A DNA stretch of 64,000 nucleotides from contig CM046853.1 in the NCBI GenBank assembly GCA_025617745.1, positions 16,349,174 to 16,413,173 of the forward strand. The letters run 5' to 3'. The DNA comes from Heliocidaris erythrogramma. Its lineage: Eukaryota > Echinodermata > Echinoidea > Camarodonta > Echinometridae. Both the position numbers and the translations under genes were made by a program. A model generated the notes under the pieces. It made no database searches. It was not told the origin of the DNA and saw nothing but the letters and a program-made list of their open reading frames with translations. Each line of letters opens with the position of its first letter. Positions within the stretch are counted from its first letter, which is position 1. Positions 34,101 to 49,100 of the stretch are shown one piece after another.

Positions 34101-37100
34101 AAAATGCCTTGCATATTTTTTTGGGCTACAGTATAATCCAAAAGAACTATGTGTGAATAAGAAAGACATTACTAAAGTCTTAAAACGAATGCTGCTACAT
34201 TTTACAAGCACCACACTCGGTGAAAGAGTATCTTGTTTGTTTCGGTTTTTGTTTTTTCATTCATCACAGCCTCATACAACACAAGCAGGGGAGTAAAAAC
34301 TATAAAGCACTTTTAAAAATCTAATTAAGTATTTTAATTTACAAACTAGAAAGGCCGTCAAAGGCGGCAGACCCACGCCTTAGCGGCGCTACAGATCGAG
34401 TAGTTGCATTCTTTCCCTAATCGATTCTTTCCTGTCACTATATTTTATATTTTATATTTTTTTCTTTTTTTATGCAATAAAGACTCCCAGATTTGGCATA
34501 ATCTACTATTTAATGCATGCATGTAAAATAATATATTTTTACTGGTTGGTTCCCCTGTCATGTATAAAAAAAAAGTAAACCCAATATAGGTTTTGTTTTG
34601 TTGCGATTATTTTTGTAAGCAGTAGCCATTCAAAGGGGATAACAAGAAGCACATCTACCCCCCCCCCCCCAATAAATTTTGCCATATCCAGGTCATAGCT
34701 TTGTGTGTCCCCACCCTTGAAAAAATTCTTCTGAAAAAGATATTTTATTATTGAAATATCTCTCCCCTAAAACTAATTGATTAGACATGTCAGAGAGCGT
34801 GGCGTGGTGAGGAAAAAAATGTTAGCAATTTGTATTCAGTGTTCAGTGACGTAAGTGTTAGTAAATGTATTCATGTTCTATCTTTAAATTACATTGCAAT
34901 TGAGTTGTTGTTTTTTTTCATCGGGCTTGGATAAAATAAATATGACGACAAAATAAGTTGGATCTCGACTTCAAAATGACATGCATGCGAGGCACAGAGC
35001 TTACTCACTCAGCTCAGTCACCACCCATCAACAAAGTCAAAGTGGATACTGGCGTGCATGTATTCGGCGAACCTCGATCAGCCACCAAATTTTGCAAATC
35101 CACACAAATTAAAAAAAATACAGTTTTTGTATATATTTTACAACTACGAAATCCACTCAAACAGACATAGATGAGTTATAAACTAACTCAAATCTCAAAT
35201 GACAGGACCGTTATAACCCAAAGAAAAAAGTTCAATCCTACTACAGTCAGCCAGGCACAGGCACTGTACTCCCTGGGGTTATGTACTCCCTAGCCCGACC
35301 AGATCGCCGTCACTTCGCGACAGCGCTGTGTATAGTTATGTACGTACAGCTAGCTACACAGCCCACTCACTCAGATCAACACACGCGAACGCTCGCGAGT
35401 GCGATAGACTCACTCACGTCGAACAAACTCACCAGATTTTGACCGAAAACAATTAAAATCATGTACTACACGTCCACCAGGATAAAATAAATCACAAAAA
35501 CCTCCACAACAAAGTGGAAAGAACCGGGGAAAATAAACAGAAATGCACAGAAGATAAGAAATAGAGGAGAAAGCCGTAGGGCTAGGGTAGCCTGAATCTA
35601 AATGAATTTGTAGATAAAAAAAGGTATTGCGCGCGATAGCTAGCTAGCTAGTTATAGAGCCGCCTATTACTAGTATACCGTACATAGCCGCTTTCGCAGT
35701 AGTAGTTCAAGCGCGCGAAAAATCCCTTGTTGCTGGGATACGTTGGCTTTGAATATTCATTGCAGGCTCGTACGGATTTGAAGTGAAATGGCAAATAATG
35801 GGTCTAAAAGTCTTCTAAAATTCATAAACCTGAAATAGACTTTTGGTGAGACGAAGTAATGAGTGTTTTGATTGGCCAAAATATTTCTGCATCTGCAGGC
35901 GAAGTTTGGGGTCATCAATCTTTCTAGTTTCTTTCCTGTCACTATCTGAACTGAAGTTCCTATACTTTACTACAGGGTCAAAACTTCAAGGTCACACAGA
36001 ATGTGCAGGGGTCAACCAATCATCACCAAAATCTAATCGATTCTTTCCTGTCACTTTCTGAACATTCCCTGAAAATTTGGTGCAAATCCGTTCACCCGTT
36101 CTCTTGTTATCTTGTACACAAACAAACAAACAAACAAACAAACATACAAACAAACAAACAAACAAACAAAACAAAAAAACAAAAAAAACATACGGAGCCC
36201 TTTACATAACCCTGCTGATTTCATCGGCGTGGGTAAAAACATTAGTACAAAACTGTAGCTGGTTAACAGTGGTAAAGGATACTATTTAACAATATTCAAT
36301 ATATGACAAATTACTGAATACTTTAACAAAATAAAGAATCTGACGATTATTTGTGATAATAGCTCCCCCCCCCCCCCCCAAGTGTACTCACGAAATGCAC
36401 CCAGAAAATAGAAAAGTACAAACAATGTAAATTTCGACTTTAACATAATAATTATATTTTCAGAACACTTTCTAGATTTAATGTGTCTATCAAGCAGTTG
36501 AACATAAATCTATGCATATTTCAACCTCTTTAACTTTTCACCTTAGGAAGTAAATAGGCTCTGACAACATAATACTACTAGAACTGAAACATCTACACTG
36601 TATAAATTAAATTATAATTCAATCAAACATGTTATACCTGTCATCAAATAATCATTCTCACTGAAAGAATAATGAACTAAAAAGGCCGTCAAAGGCGGCA
36701 GACCCACGCCTCAGCGGCGCAACAAATCGAGTAGTTGCATTCTTTCCCTAATCGATTCTTTCCTGTCACTATATTTTATATTTTATATTTTTCTCTTTTT
36801 TTTTATCGCAATAAAGACTTCCAGATTTGGCATAATCTACTATTTAATACATGCATGTAAAATATTATGGTTACTTATTGTTATTATTATGTAATTTGTC
36901 ACAATGATACTGCATGTGAATAATTTGTTTGTGTATTTTACATTGATTATTGTGAAACATGTTATTTTTAAAAAGGAAGTAATAAAATATTCTTAAAAAC
37001 AAAAAAAACTATCCGAAATGAAGTTCCTATAACCGATCATCACCAAAATCTAATTGATTCTTTTCCCAATCGATTCTTTCATGTCACTATCCGAACTGAA

Positions 37101-40100
37101 GTTTGGGTCAAAACTTCAAGGTCACACTGAATTTGCAGGGGTCAACCGATCACCAAAATCTAATCGATTCTTTCCTGTCACTATCCGAACATTCCCTGAA
37201 AATTTGGTGCAAATCCGTTCTCCCATTCTCTAGTTATCTTGTACACAAACAAACAAACAAACAAACAAAAAAACAAACAAACAAACATACGGAGCCCTTT
37301 ACATAACCCTGCCGATTTTATCGGCGTGGGTAATAAATAACCAAGTATATTCACCAATGCAATGTAGGCACCATAGCCACAGGCTACATGTGGTGACTCG
37401 TAAGCTACTCCAATCTTATCTACATAACCCAGGAAACTGTTAAAAGAAGAAGAAAAAGAAACAGAGAAACAATCAAAAATAAACTAGAAATATCACTGAA
37501 GATGATGATTAATACCCCCGCCCCGTGACAACAGCCTTTCTTGACTTTTGGTCGAAAACTGAGGAAGTAGTTCGATCCGCAAGATTTTTCCCTGATTTAC
37601 TGCCATAGATATGCCGTTTCCATGGCAACGCAGCTTCCGACACATTAAAAAAATATGTTGTACACATCTTCCCAGTAAGACCAATGTGTGTACCAAATTT
37701 CATGACTTTCGGTCAAAAACTGAGGAAGTAGTTTGATCCGCAAGATTTGCAACCGACCGACCGCCCGCCCGACCGACCGCCCAACCATTGACTGATTCCT
37801 ATATACCCCCTTCAAACTTCGTTTGGCGGGGGTATAATAACAGTGTGAAAGTTATATCATTGAGGAAGGAAAAAAAAAACCAAAGGTACTACAATCATTT
37901 CGTGCCTAAACTTGTGATCAAACTTGTGATCAAACGATTATTTTTTCCACGGTTGATGGTTGGTTTTTGATAATGATCAATTTCATCCACAACAAGGAGG
38001 TAAACGTACATTATAATTTTATATTCCTCTCTCTCTCTTTTCTTTTGGTGGGGGTGGGGTGCACATCTCAAAAATGTAGGTTAGAGTCATAACAATTATG
38101 AATATCCCCAGAAAGAAATTGGTCTATGAGAAAGACATTCATTATTCAACAACTTCATTTTGATCACACACAAAAAAATGTACGCAAGAGTATTACTCCA
38201 GTAAAAGAATTTAAAAAAAAACAACCTATTTTTAATTTATATTTTTTTTAATTTACCTTTCTCCATCATGGAATCCCCCAAGGACCATGATGTTCCATAG
38301 TGGATTGAACTTTGACCTTCTATTGTACATGATTCTTGTCAGCCAAGAGAAGAGGGATTTGGGTGTGAAGCTGTGTCCATCATTAAGACACTCATCATTA
38401 ATGCTGTTGGTACAATGAGTGAAGAGAGAAAACGATAAGGGAACAAGTAAGAATCTAAAAATTCAAGCATGTAGTATTGCATCCATGACTGTTTTATGAA
38501 GGTTTTATGGGAATGGCACTGATGGTAAGATGCACACAAAATATATTCATAGGCCTGAAATTGCAATTTTAGTTAATAATTCTGATGGCTTGGCAGTGCT
38601 AAACTGAGATTAAACTTTCAAAGAATGTGCATTAACAGTCACTAATAAATGGTCAGGTTCCTACCTTACAACAAAACTAGTTAATAATGCATGTAACAAT
38701 CTATATTCATATTTATACTTTTGTAGCTAATGCTGATGCCACACCCTTAATAGCAGGAAAGGAGAGTAGGCTTCATTTGAGGGTTGTTTACTTCTGGAAA
38801 ACTTCTAGTTCAAATAATTGTAGCATGTACTATACTGAATGTCACAGCTACAAAATAAGGAATAGAGAGATAGAGCAACCTTGTCACAAATTTCAATCCA
38901 AAATGAAGGCATAATTTGTCTATTATTAGGGCATAATGGACTCCTTCCCCCATGCTTTAACTTCATACATGTACTTACATTTTTTGCTCTAGCACTTCCG
39001 AGATGAACTGAAAATCGGCATAATCTCCAGCCCCTGTAAGTACTGTGTTGTCATTGACCTTTGACACACGAGAGATGTTCCTGAATCGAGCCAGGGATCC
39101 ATATGAGCCCAACATATCTGCTGCAAGGATCACACCTCCATTGAACTTCATTCCAAGTGTAGAGGTTCCAGTGACCATGGGGTTTCTAAATAAAAATTCA
39201 AATAATAATCTTGGGTTGCAGTCATGAACAGAAGTACACAATATCATTCATGTCACTGTTTAACAATATAGAACAAGACAACATGAATGCAAGTACTTGT
39301 TAATTGATCTCTTTGACCTTAGACCCAAGAGTCAGCTCATTTCATCTTGTCCTAGACATGCATGAAAAATAGTTGAGATATGGTGATAAAAAAACTAACC
39401 CATCTTTACTTTCATGCATATTGGCCTTTGACCTACTAAACCTAGATCTAATCATGTAGTCTCATTATTATGATGCACACTGGTACCAAGTTTGAACTTC
39501 ACAGCTAAAATAGTTGAGATATGGTGATAAAGAAAATACAAAAAATTAAAGGGGAATTAACCTCAAAATATAAATGTGCTCATACATGTATTCAAAGATG
39601 TAATCTATTCCTTCTTGTTGCCCTACGTAGTTTTGCATTAAAATATACGAGATGGGTATAAATCAGGATTTTCTCAGCAAGATTTATCGTCTGCTAGTGA
39701 TACCAGGGGGCTGCCATTTTCTTGATGAGTACATAAAGATATTTTTAATCCGAATGCAAAATTGTCTTTCTTCCTGATACAAATTTCCATTTGAGATTTA
39801 AAATATTTAACAGATATAAACCCCTCAAAAAAAGTTCTGCAATTCAAGTTTAAGCATTTATATCTCTCTAGTAACTGCATGATCATCAAGTTTGATATCA
39901 TTGTAAAGCTTGTTTATTCACCTTCACAATGATACATTTGTATTGATTATGTAATCACGGAATGTGCAGTGCACCTAAATATAGGGCAAAGTCAAAAGTG
40001 AAAAGTTGCAGAATGCATTGTTATTGTTCACACTTAGTTCTTAACTGGAATGAAAGGTTTTGTTTCTTTGTTTTTGTTCCTTTTGGTTTGTATAATTTTG

Positions 40101-43100
40101 TATTAGCTGTGCATGTTTCTGCTGTAATCCCTTGTTTGGTGGACAAATATTGTTTTCAGTGAGTTTGAAGTGGAATTATTCTTTTGTTTTTAGATGGAAT
40201 GTGTTTTAATCAGCAACTGATTGTGATAACATTAATATTGTGTTTTGGTTTCATGCAGAATATTGCAAGTTTCCACCTTAGCAGTACACAACTGCGGTGG
40301 GGAAAAAAGTCTCCCCTCAGCAAATTATCTCATTTTCAGCCATGTAACCCTATCACAGAAACATAAGCAACACAAACTCTCCTCTTCTCTTGGATTGCTT
40401 TTCACTTCAACAAACACATTCCCCTTTCTTGATGTGAACTCATGTTCTTTAACTCTCTCTCCCCTCTCTAACGAAACAAAAACAAACACAAATACACAAA
40501 TTTGCAAATGACAAAATGTTTGGCACTTTTTATTGAGTAACATGCACATCAAATGTGGAATAGCAAAGGATCAGAAGTTCAGTAGCGAGTAGAAGATCCG
40601 AATACAGCTACGACAGCCTGGCATCTCCTCCTCATGCTTGTCACCAACCTGGTGACTGCGTTGCTGTGGGATGAGGTTCCACTCTTCGATAAGGATCTGT
40701 CGCAACTCAGCCAGTGTAGTGTGATCTGTCACACTGGCGCTGGTCACACAGGTCCTCGATTGGGTTCAAGTCAGGGCTGTTCGCAGGCCAATCCATCCTC
40801 GTCACTGCCTCCTCCTGCAGGTATTCGGTGATGACCCGTGCTCTGTGTGGGAGGGCGTTGTCATCTTGGAAGATGGCATTTGGTCCAAGATTGAGCATGT
40901 ACGGGATGTTGTCTCGGTATCTCTCTGCTGTCAGGTTTCCATCAACGATGATAAGCTACTCTTTAAAAGTAAGCACTGCCAAGCATAAAGCTTGTGCAAG
41001 GCACATTTCATCTATCAAACAGGAAATAAACTTGTTAAATCATTCATGACCCATTCAACATCATTCACACACACCCGACATTGCAACAAAAGCAATAGAC
41101 AATAGCCAACATAGCCATTCAATTTGCAACTTTTCACTTTTGACTTTGCCCTCTATTCAGGGGTGCTGTGCATTCAAGGATGACATAACCATTATAAATG
41201 GGGCATGGATGTGAAGGGAGATAAATGAACTTTCCAATGATCTAAAAATCAAGAATGATTAAAAAGCCGCCAAAAAGATATCAAGGCTCAAAGTTGAATT
41301 GCAGAACTTTTTTTGAGGGGTTTATATATATACATATATTCTAAAAACGAAAATGTGTTTTTTGAAAATTACGATTTCACTAAATATCAATCTATTTTCT
41401 TGATACTATGATGTACGTGACGGAGCGAATTAATTCAAATTTATGGATGATGACTTTCCCGAGCGTCAATAGTGACAAACTATGCATTCACCTGCTTTGA
41501 GATAATGGAGTTCAAAAGTCAGAATGCACGTTGTATAAATTATGTTCTGCTCTGCCAGGCAAGACCAAGAAATCGATTTATAGTTAGCAAAACCGGAGAA
41601 TTTAAAAAGAAATCTATAAATTTCTAATTTTTAAAATAAATGTATACACCCATTATGTATTTTCCATCATATATGGGGCTTTTTTACAATGAATAGAAGC
41701 AATTTAGCTCGTGGATTAAAAATATCTTCCTGACCGGAACGGTCTCCAATGGTTCATGTACAACTCCATGTCATCAAGAAAATGGCAGCCCCCATGAAGT
41801 GTTAGCAGAGGATACCGTGTGCTAGAATGTCTTGATTTAAACCCTTTTTCTGATATTTTATTTCTAAAGTGATACAGGTCAATGATTAAGAATATATTAC
41901 AACTTTGAACATAAGTACATTTATATTCTATATATTCTGTTAATTCTCCTTTCACATATATTGACCTCTATGACCTGTCATCTTTGAACTACATGTACAT
42001 GTACATAAATAAAAATTTAATCAGTTCATCTCACTATGGTAATGAATACTAGTACCAAGTTGGAAGTTAATGGCTCAAATTATTCAAAACATACATGTAT
42101 TGCAATAACAAGGCTAAACACCTGAAATTTCATGGTAAATGACCTAGATATGACCTTCGACCTATGACCAAATCACTATGATGATGCATACTAGCACCAA
42201 GTTTGAAGTTCATACCTCAATGGTTCTCGCGATATAGCATTAACCCTTTCAAGAATTATTTAAGGGCTAAATTGATCACATTTTGTTCTTCAAATTGGCA
42301 ACACTAACATAATTTCTTTTAATGCTTCATGGTTCTAATAAGCTGTAATGTCCATGAAAACTACATACAGGGCTACCAATTTTCTTGACAAGTTGAAAAA
42401 ATTGCCAATTTTGATAAAAAACATTGATTTTGAACCTCTTTATGTGTTGCCAAGTTAAGGATTTTTTTTTTACACCCAGGAAGCCATCCTGGCTACGCGG
42501 GCGCACGTTGACCTCTACGAGCACGTTGACCTCTACAGAAAATTGAGACTTTTCCGTGTATGTGATAGGGACAAAATTTTTAACGACAAAATTCTTTTGG
42601 GGAGATGTCAGCGCTCGCGGCGATCAGGAAATGTACACAATGACTCTGATACCCCGTTTCGCAAGAATCCACAGTAAACTAGAAATATCACTGAAGATGA
42701 TGATTAATACCCCCGCCCCCGTGACAACAGCCTTTCTTGACTTTTGGTCGAAAACTGAGGAAGTAGTTTGATCCGCAAGATTTTTCCCTGATTTACTGTA
42801 CTGCCATAGATATGCCATTTCCATGGCAACGCAGCTTCCGACACATCAAAAAAATATGTCTTGCACATCTTCCCACCAAGACCAATGTGTGTACCAAATT
42901 TCTTGACTTTTGGTTGAAAACTGAGGAAGTAGTTCGATCCGCAAGATTTTTCCCTGATTTACTGCCATAGATATGCCGTTTCCATGGCAACGCAGATTCC
43001 GACTCATCCGAAAAATATGTCTTGCACATCTTCCCACCAAGACGAATGTGTGTACCAAATTTCATGACTTTCAGTCAAAAACTGAGGAAGTAGTTCGATC

Positions 43101-46100
43101 CGCAATGTGTTTCCTTGATTTTCTGCCATAAATTTGACGTTACCATGGCAACGCAGATTCCGACTCATCCGAAAAATATGTCTTGCACATCTTCCCATCA
43201 AGACCAATGTGTGTACCAAATTTCATGAGTTTCGGTCAAAAACTGAGGAAGTAGTTCGATCCGCAAGATTTGCAACGGACCGACCGCCCGCCCGACCGCC
43301 CAACCATCGACTGATTCCTATATACGGATAATTACGGATTTCATTTTTGGAATTATCTTTTCCAATATCAGTGAGTTAAATTTATTGTACATGTATTTCA
43401 TGGATATGTTGGGTTCGGTTTTTGTATTTTTATTAAATGCCGATTTCGAGTGAATGTTGGTGACTTTTGTGCAGTGGTGTTTGAAAAAGGTGAGGTGTAT
43501 GACTGCCTAAATTCTACACACGATCATGACTATAAAGCATAGTAAAGTTGCTAAGAGTGACTCTACGCACTGTACCGTTTTTTAGCCTTAAATTTCATGT
43601 TTTGTTAACTTTTCGCGACAGTGCTGTACAAGCTGCCCATTCTCTACCTAGGGATACCTAGGGAAGATACTGAACGCAGGCACTACGCCTCTATATTCAG
43701 TTCCAAGTTCTTTTTCCTCTTCAAGATGGCTGGATCGTTTCCTGGTGCAGGCGATTCGTAATCGTACTTAATGGGCTCATTTTTCCAGCACCTATCCAAA
43801 GCTACTTCAAAACTGTGCACACTTGGGGCAGTAATGGTGTCGTTGGAAAGATTATTCCATGGTTTACGTATTCGTACATAGAAAGAATTTTTGTATCTCT
43901 GAGTTTTGGTTTTCTACTTTTTTCTACTATTTTCTACTATGTCCTCTTGTCTGATCTCTGGATTGTAATTCAAGATTTGGGGTTACATCAGAATCGTATT
44001 TATTAAAAATCTTGTATGTTTCAATCATATCGCCTCGAGCCCTCCTGTAAAGTGTAAGCTAGGGTAGGGATATTCAACTTCCTCAATCTTTGTGCATAAG
44101 GCAGCCCCTTTAACTCTGGGACTAATCTAGTTGCTCTTCTTTGGACATTTTCCAAAGCATGTACATGTATATGTTTCTTAAGGTGGGGGCTCCACACAGC
44201 ATGAGCGTACTCTATTTGGGGACGAACAAGCGATTTGTACAAGAGTGAAAAATTATCCTTATCTAAATAAACAAAGGTTCGTCTGATTAAGATAATTAGT
44301 CTGTTTGCCTTATAGATCTTTGTATGTAAATGTTCTTCAAAGTTTAGCTTATCATCAATCACCACTTCCAAATCTCTCTCAGATGACACTTGCTTGAGGG
44401 CACTTTGCGAATTATCACTGGTCATATTATACACATATGGACTTGCCAGGGCAGACTTGGGGTTACCAATGGTGAGAACACTACATTTCTTAGGGTTGAA
44501 TCTAAGCAGCCATTTGTCAGACCAGCATTTGAGCCTATCAAGATCCCTCTGAAGGGCAATACAATCATTTTCATCTATTGTTGCGAACCGTGACTACAAA
44601 AGTGCGAATAGGGTCTACATACTTTTCGCTGAAGTTACATATTTTTCATCTACAAATTGAATTAAATAAAACGCGAGGCCTTACTCATTGGATTTGTGTG
44701 TAAAGATCGCGGTGCTGAACGAAAACAGGACACATTGGTGCTTTTCAATCACCCCCAAAATCACTTTCTTTTACTCAAATTAGTCTGAGTAGGCTATATG
44801 TAAAATTTTCAAAAAATAAATGCTTTATTTGTTAGTCATTTTTTTGAATAAAATGTGCTGCATGATTCTACAACAAAATGTTTAAAATTAAAGGTAAAGC
44901 CTAAAGGCGTGTCAGTTTTTGTCGTTTTGCGGAGCTAGTTTTCTGTGCGCGAGTGCAAAAAGTAAGCCTGAGTCGAATCGATTGGTTAGCCGGTGTTCGA
45001 TCGAAGACTTCGAATCCCGATTTCGTTTTGGCAAAACCGGTGCATCGATTTGTAGTTCGCCAGATTTTTGACTACCGTAGCCACCATGAAAAAAGAAAAA
45101 AAAAAAAAAGTCCGTAACATACAGCTTAATACTAGCAGAGAACGTGAAGGCGACTTCAAACTGTTGGCTAACTTTCGCTAATTCGCTCGCGGAGGACGTC
45201 GCGCTTTACCTGTGCTTTCTCTATGGAAAAATCGTTTAGTCGTTACGAACTGAAGTTTACGATAATATTCTTGCACTCTCTCTGCATTGTCAATTTGACA
45301 ATTGTATAATTGAACATAATACGGGCATGAGTACCAGTGTTCGTACTTAATTCGCAATAACTAATATCACACTTTCATCAAATTGGCAATTACTTCTTGG
45401 AAATGATCTGAAGCTGAATGAAGTCGAGTCATGCTAGCGACGAAAAGTTTATTTCGTGTTGTTTTTTTTGTGCTTCGAACAAACGTTTTCCATTCAGCTC
45501 TCCAAAGACAAAGTAAGATTAATTCTTTGAATTTGAATCATTGTCGGATGTGTCGACAATGAGCATCGCTTCGTGCGACACGAGAGTGATATTTTGGCTA
45601 GCCATACGGACTAGAAACTTAAGATTTTGGCTCGTCCGCTGTGATTTTTACTAGCCATTGCCATTGGCTAGCGGACTATCGTTAATCTGTTAATGTTGAG
45701 CAGCGAGAGCCCATACATATGCCCGCGATTAGCCAGGATTGGCTTTGTGAATGTAAAAAAAAAAAAAATTGGCTATACGCCTTCTACATCACGAAGCCAG
45801 GCGTTCTTACCCAGCAATCTAACTGCGCACAGGTTAGCAGGACTGGTAAATGCCCTGAAATATCACTTTTCTGATAACTCCCGCAACCGATAGCTCCTTC
45901 ACCACAGCGTATCCTCCTAGGAAAACGTTTAGAATTAGAATGTCTTTTTGATCGTACGTATTTTTACCAAAAAATAAAAAAAAGCTCGTAAGAAATTTCC
46001 GAAAACTCACCAGTGTTTGTGTGTATCCATTGTCATGCCTTATCTGCATGACAAGAGGAGGCATGGATACACACAAACACTGGCGAGTTTTCGTAAATTT

Positions 46101-49100
46101 CTTACGATCTTTTTTGGATTTTTTGGTAAAAATACGTACGATCAAAAAGACATTCTAATTCTAAACGTTTTCCTAGGAAGATACGCTGTGGTGAAGGAGC
46201 TGTCGGTCGCGAGAGTTATCAGAAAAGTGATATTTCAGGGCATTTTCCAGTCCTGCTAACCCGTGCGCAGTTAGATTGCTGGGTAAGAACGCCTGGCTTC
46301 GTGATGTCGAAGGCGTATAGCCAATTTTTTTTTTTTTACATTCACGAAGCCAATCCTGGCTACCCGTGATGCCAGCGGACCGGTCACCGGTGCATGGTGC
46401 ATGCACTGCGTGCAACTCTGTTTTCACCGCCCATCATTTATCGATGCACCGGTATTCGATCGAATCAAAGCCGTCGAATCCCGGATTATGAAATATTCGA
46501 TATGACTTTATGAGTAGGGTGCGCGGCCCGGTATTCGGTCATATTCCAGAATTCGGTCACGCAGCTCTTTGAACAGCTGTGAAGAACTCATGAATAATTT
46601 TTGAGGCTCGAAACCTATACATAACAGACACATGAACAAGGTACCTCTAATGTTGAAAGCAATTCAGGTCGGACGCCCTGGAAAAGATCTCCAAATACCC
46701 TCGAAACTGGTCAGTGTTACCCAAGTTTCCGCACTTCCGGGTTCCGTTAGCGCGTGAGTTAACACGCATAGCCATATGTAGACGCCTATCGTGAAATAAC
46801 TATGTGTGCAGGTGCAATGAATTTAGTATGTGTGTGAAGAGGAGCTTCCGGGTCTTCCATCTATCGCAGCGAATTTGCAAATGGCGATCTCAGCGATGAA
46901 CAAGAGAATATATACCTCACCCCTGCCAGTGAGATGGCGCTCTTCCAGTATTCGGTCAGGCAACATTGAGTGCCTTGCGCCAACGCGCTTTGTGTGCAAC
47001 TTGTCGCTTTGCGCTTCGCCGACACGCTTTGCGCTTTGCTGACGCGCTTTGATCTTTTTAGAAATACATTCTGTGCATTATTTCTGACCCTAGAGCACTC
47101 AAAGGTACATTCCTATACTTCGTGTGTATAATGTAGGCAGTCATACACCTCATCTTTTTAAAACACCACTGCACAAAAGTCACCAATATTCACTCAAAAT
47201 CGGCATTTAATTTTCAAAAACCGACCCCCAAATATCCAAGAAATACAATAAATTCAACACACCAATGTTGGAAAAGATATTTCCAAAAATGAAATCCGCA
47301 ATTTACTGTTGATTCTCGCGAAACGAGCTATCGGAGTCATTGTGTACATTTCCTGGTCGCCGCGGGCGCTGACATCTCCCCAAAAGAGTTTTGTCCTCAA
47401 AAATTCGGTCCCTATGGCGTACACGGAAAAGTTCCGATTTTCTGTGTGCGCGATCGTAAAGATCGATGTGCCCTTGCGATCCCGAGTTTCTTCGTGGACA
47501 AAAATTATATTGGCCGATTTTAGTCTTAGACATCGGCAGTTTGTAAACAACACGCGATCGCGAAACAAATCGGCGGGGATTTCTCCGGTTTTGAACAAGA
47601 TTTTGACTTTGGATTTTGCTGTAAATATCAAAAGTTCTTCCTAACGGCCATTTGAGGTAGGAGTGAGATTTTTAAGGGCTGAATTTGAAAGCAAGTATTT
47701 AAAATATTTATCTTATTTTCCCCCCATACCTTTAGTACATGCGACAGAAAATACCAACTATTTTACAGAAATGTACCCGGGAGTGCCCTAGAGCTTCGAT
47801 TTGTGGATTTTAATGGATAAAAATTCTCATACATTTAAGTATGAATATATAGAAGCCACAGAAAATGCCTAAAAACGCAGAAATGTGACAAAAATGGTTA
47901 TATAACTCTCCCGAGATGCAGCGCACTATCGCGTGACCGAATTGTGGACGGCGCCGACCGAATACTGGGCGGAAAACTTCTCCTTCTTCTGTCGGCGATA
48001 TTTTTTGGGGTAAGTTTCCATGTTTTAAATTATTTTGATAATTATTTAAAGGACAATTTTGCGGTTCTTTTGATGGTAGATTGTCAATTTAAAGAGATAG
48101 GTATTCATATTAGCAGCGATTTCTTTTTAAACAGTTAGGGTCGCGCGCCCGGTATTCGGTCATATTCCAGAATTCGGTCACGCAGCTCTTTGAACAGCTG
48201 TGAAGAACTCATGAATAATTTTTGAGGCTCGAAACCTGTACATAACAGACACATGAACAAGGTACCTCTAATGTTGAAAGCAATTCAGGTCGGACGCCCT
48301 GGAAAAGATCTCCAAATACCCTCGAAACTGGTCAGTGTTACCCAAGTTTCCGCACTTCCGGGTTCCGTTAGCGCGTGAGTTAACACGCATAGCCATATGT
48401 AGACGCCTATGGTGAAATAACTATGTGTGCAGGTGCAATGAATTTAGTATGTGTGCGAAGAGGAGCTTCCGGGTCTTCCATCTATCGCAGCGAATTTGCA
48501 AATGGCGATCTCAGCGATGAGCAAGAGAATATATACCTCACCCCTGCCAGTGAGATGGCGCTCTTCCAGTATTCGGTCAGGCAACATTGAGTGCCTTGCG
48601 CCAACGCGCTTTGTGTGCAACTTGTCGCTTTGTGCTTCGCCGACGCGCTTTGCGCTTTGCTGACGCGCTTTGCTCTTTTTAGAAATACATTTTGTGCATT
48701 ATTTCTGACCCTAGAGCTTCGATTTGTGGATTTTAATGGATAAAAATTCTCATACATTTAAGTATGAATATATAGAAGCCACAGAACATGCCTAAAAACG
48801 CAGAAATGTGACAAAAATGGTTATATAACTCTCCCGAGATGCAGCGCACTATCGCGTGACCGAATTGTGGGCGGCGCCGACCGAATACTGGGCGGAAAAC
48901 TTCTCCTTCTGTCGGCGATATTTTTGGGGGTAAGTTTCCATGTTTTAAATTATTTTGATAATTATTTAAAGGACAATTTTGCGGTTCTTTTGATGGTAGA
49001 TTGTCAATTTAAAGAGATAGGTATTCATATCAGCGGCGATTTCTTTTTAAGTGACCGAATACCGGCGCGCGCACCCTAATAAGGCAGAACTTGTCTTTAC

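Noticed and set aside
45693..46427. Two similar 66-84-residue frames on opposite strands
   Set aside because: They are the same sequence read from the two arms of the palindrome, not paralogous genes.
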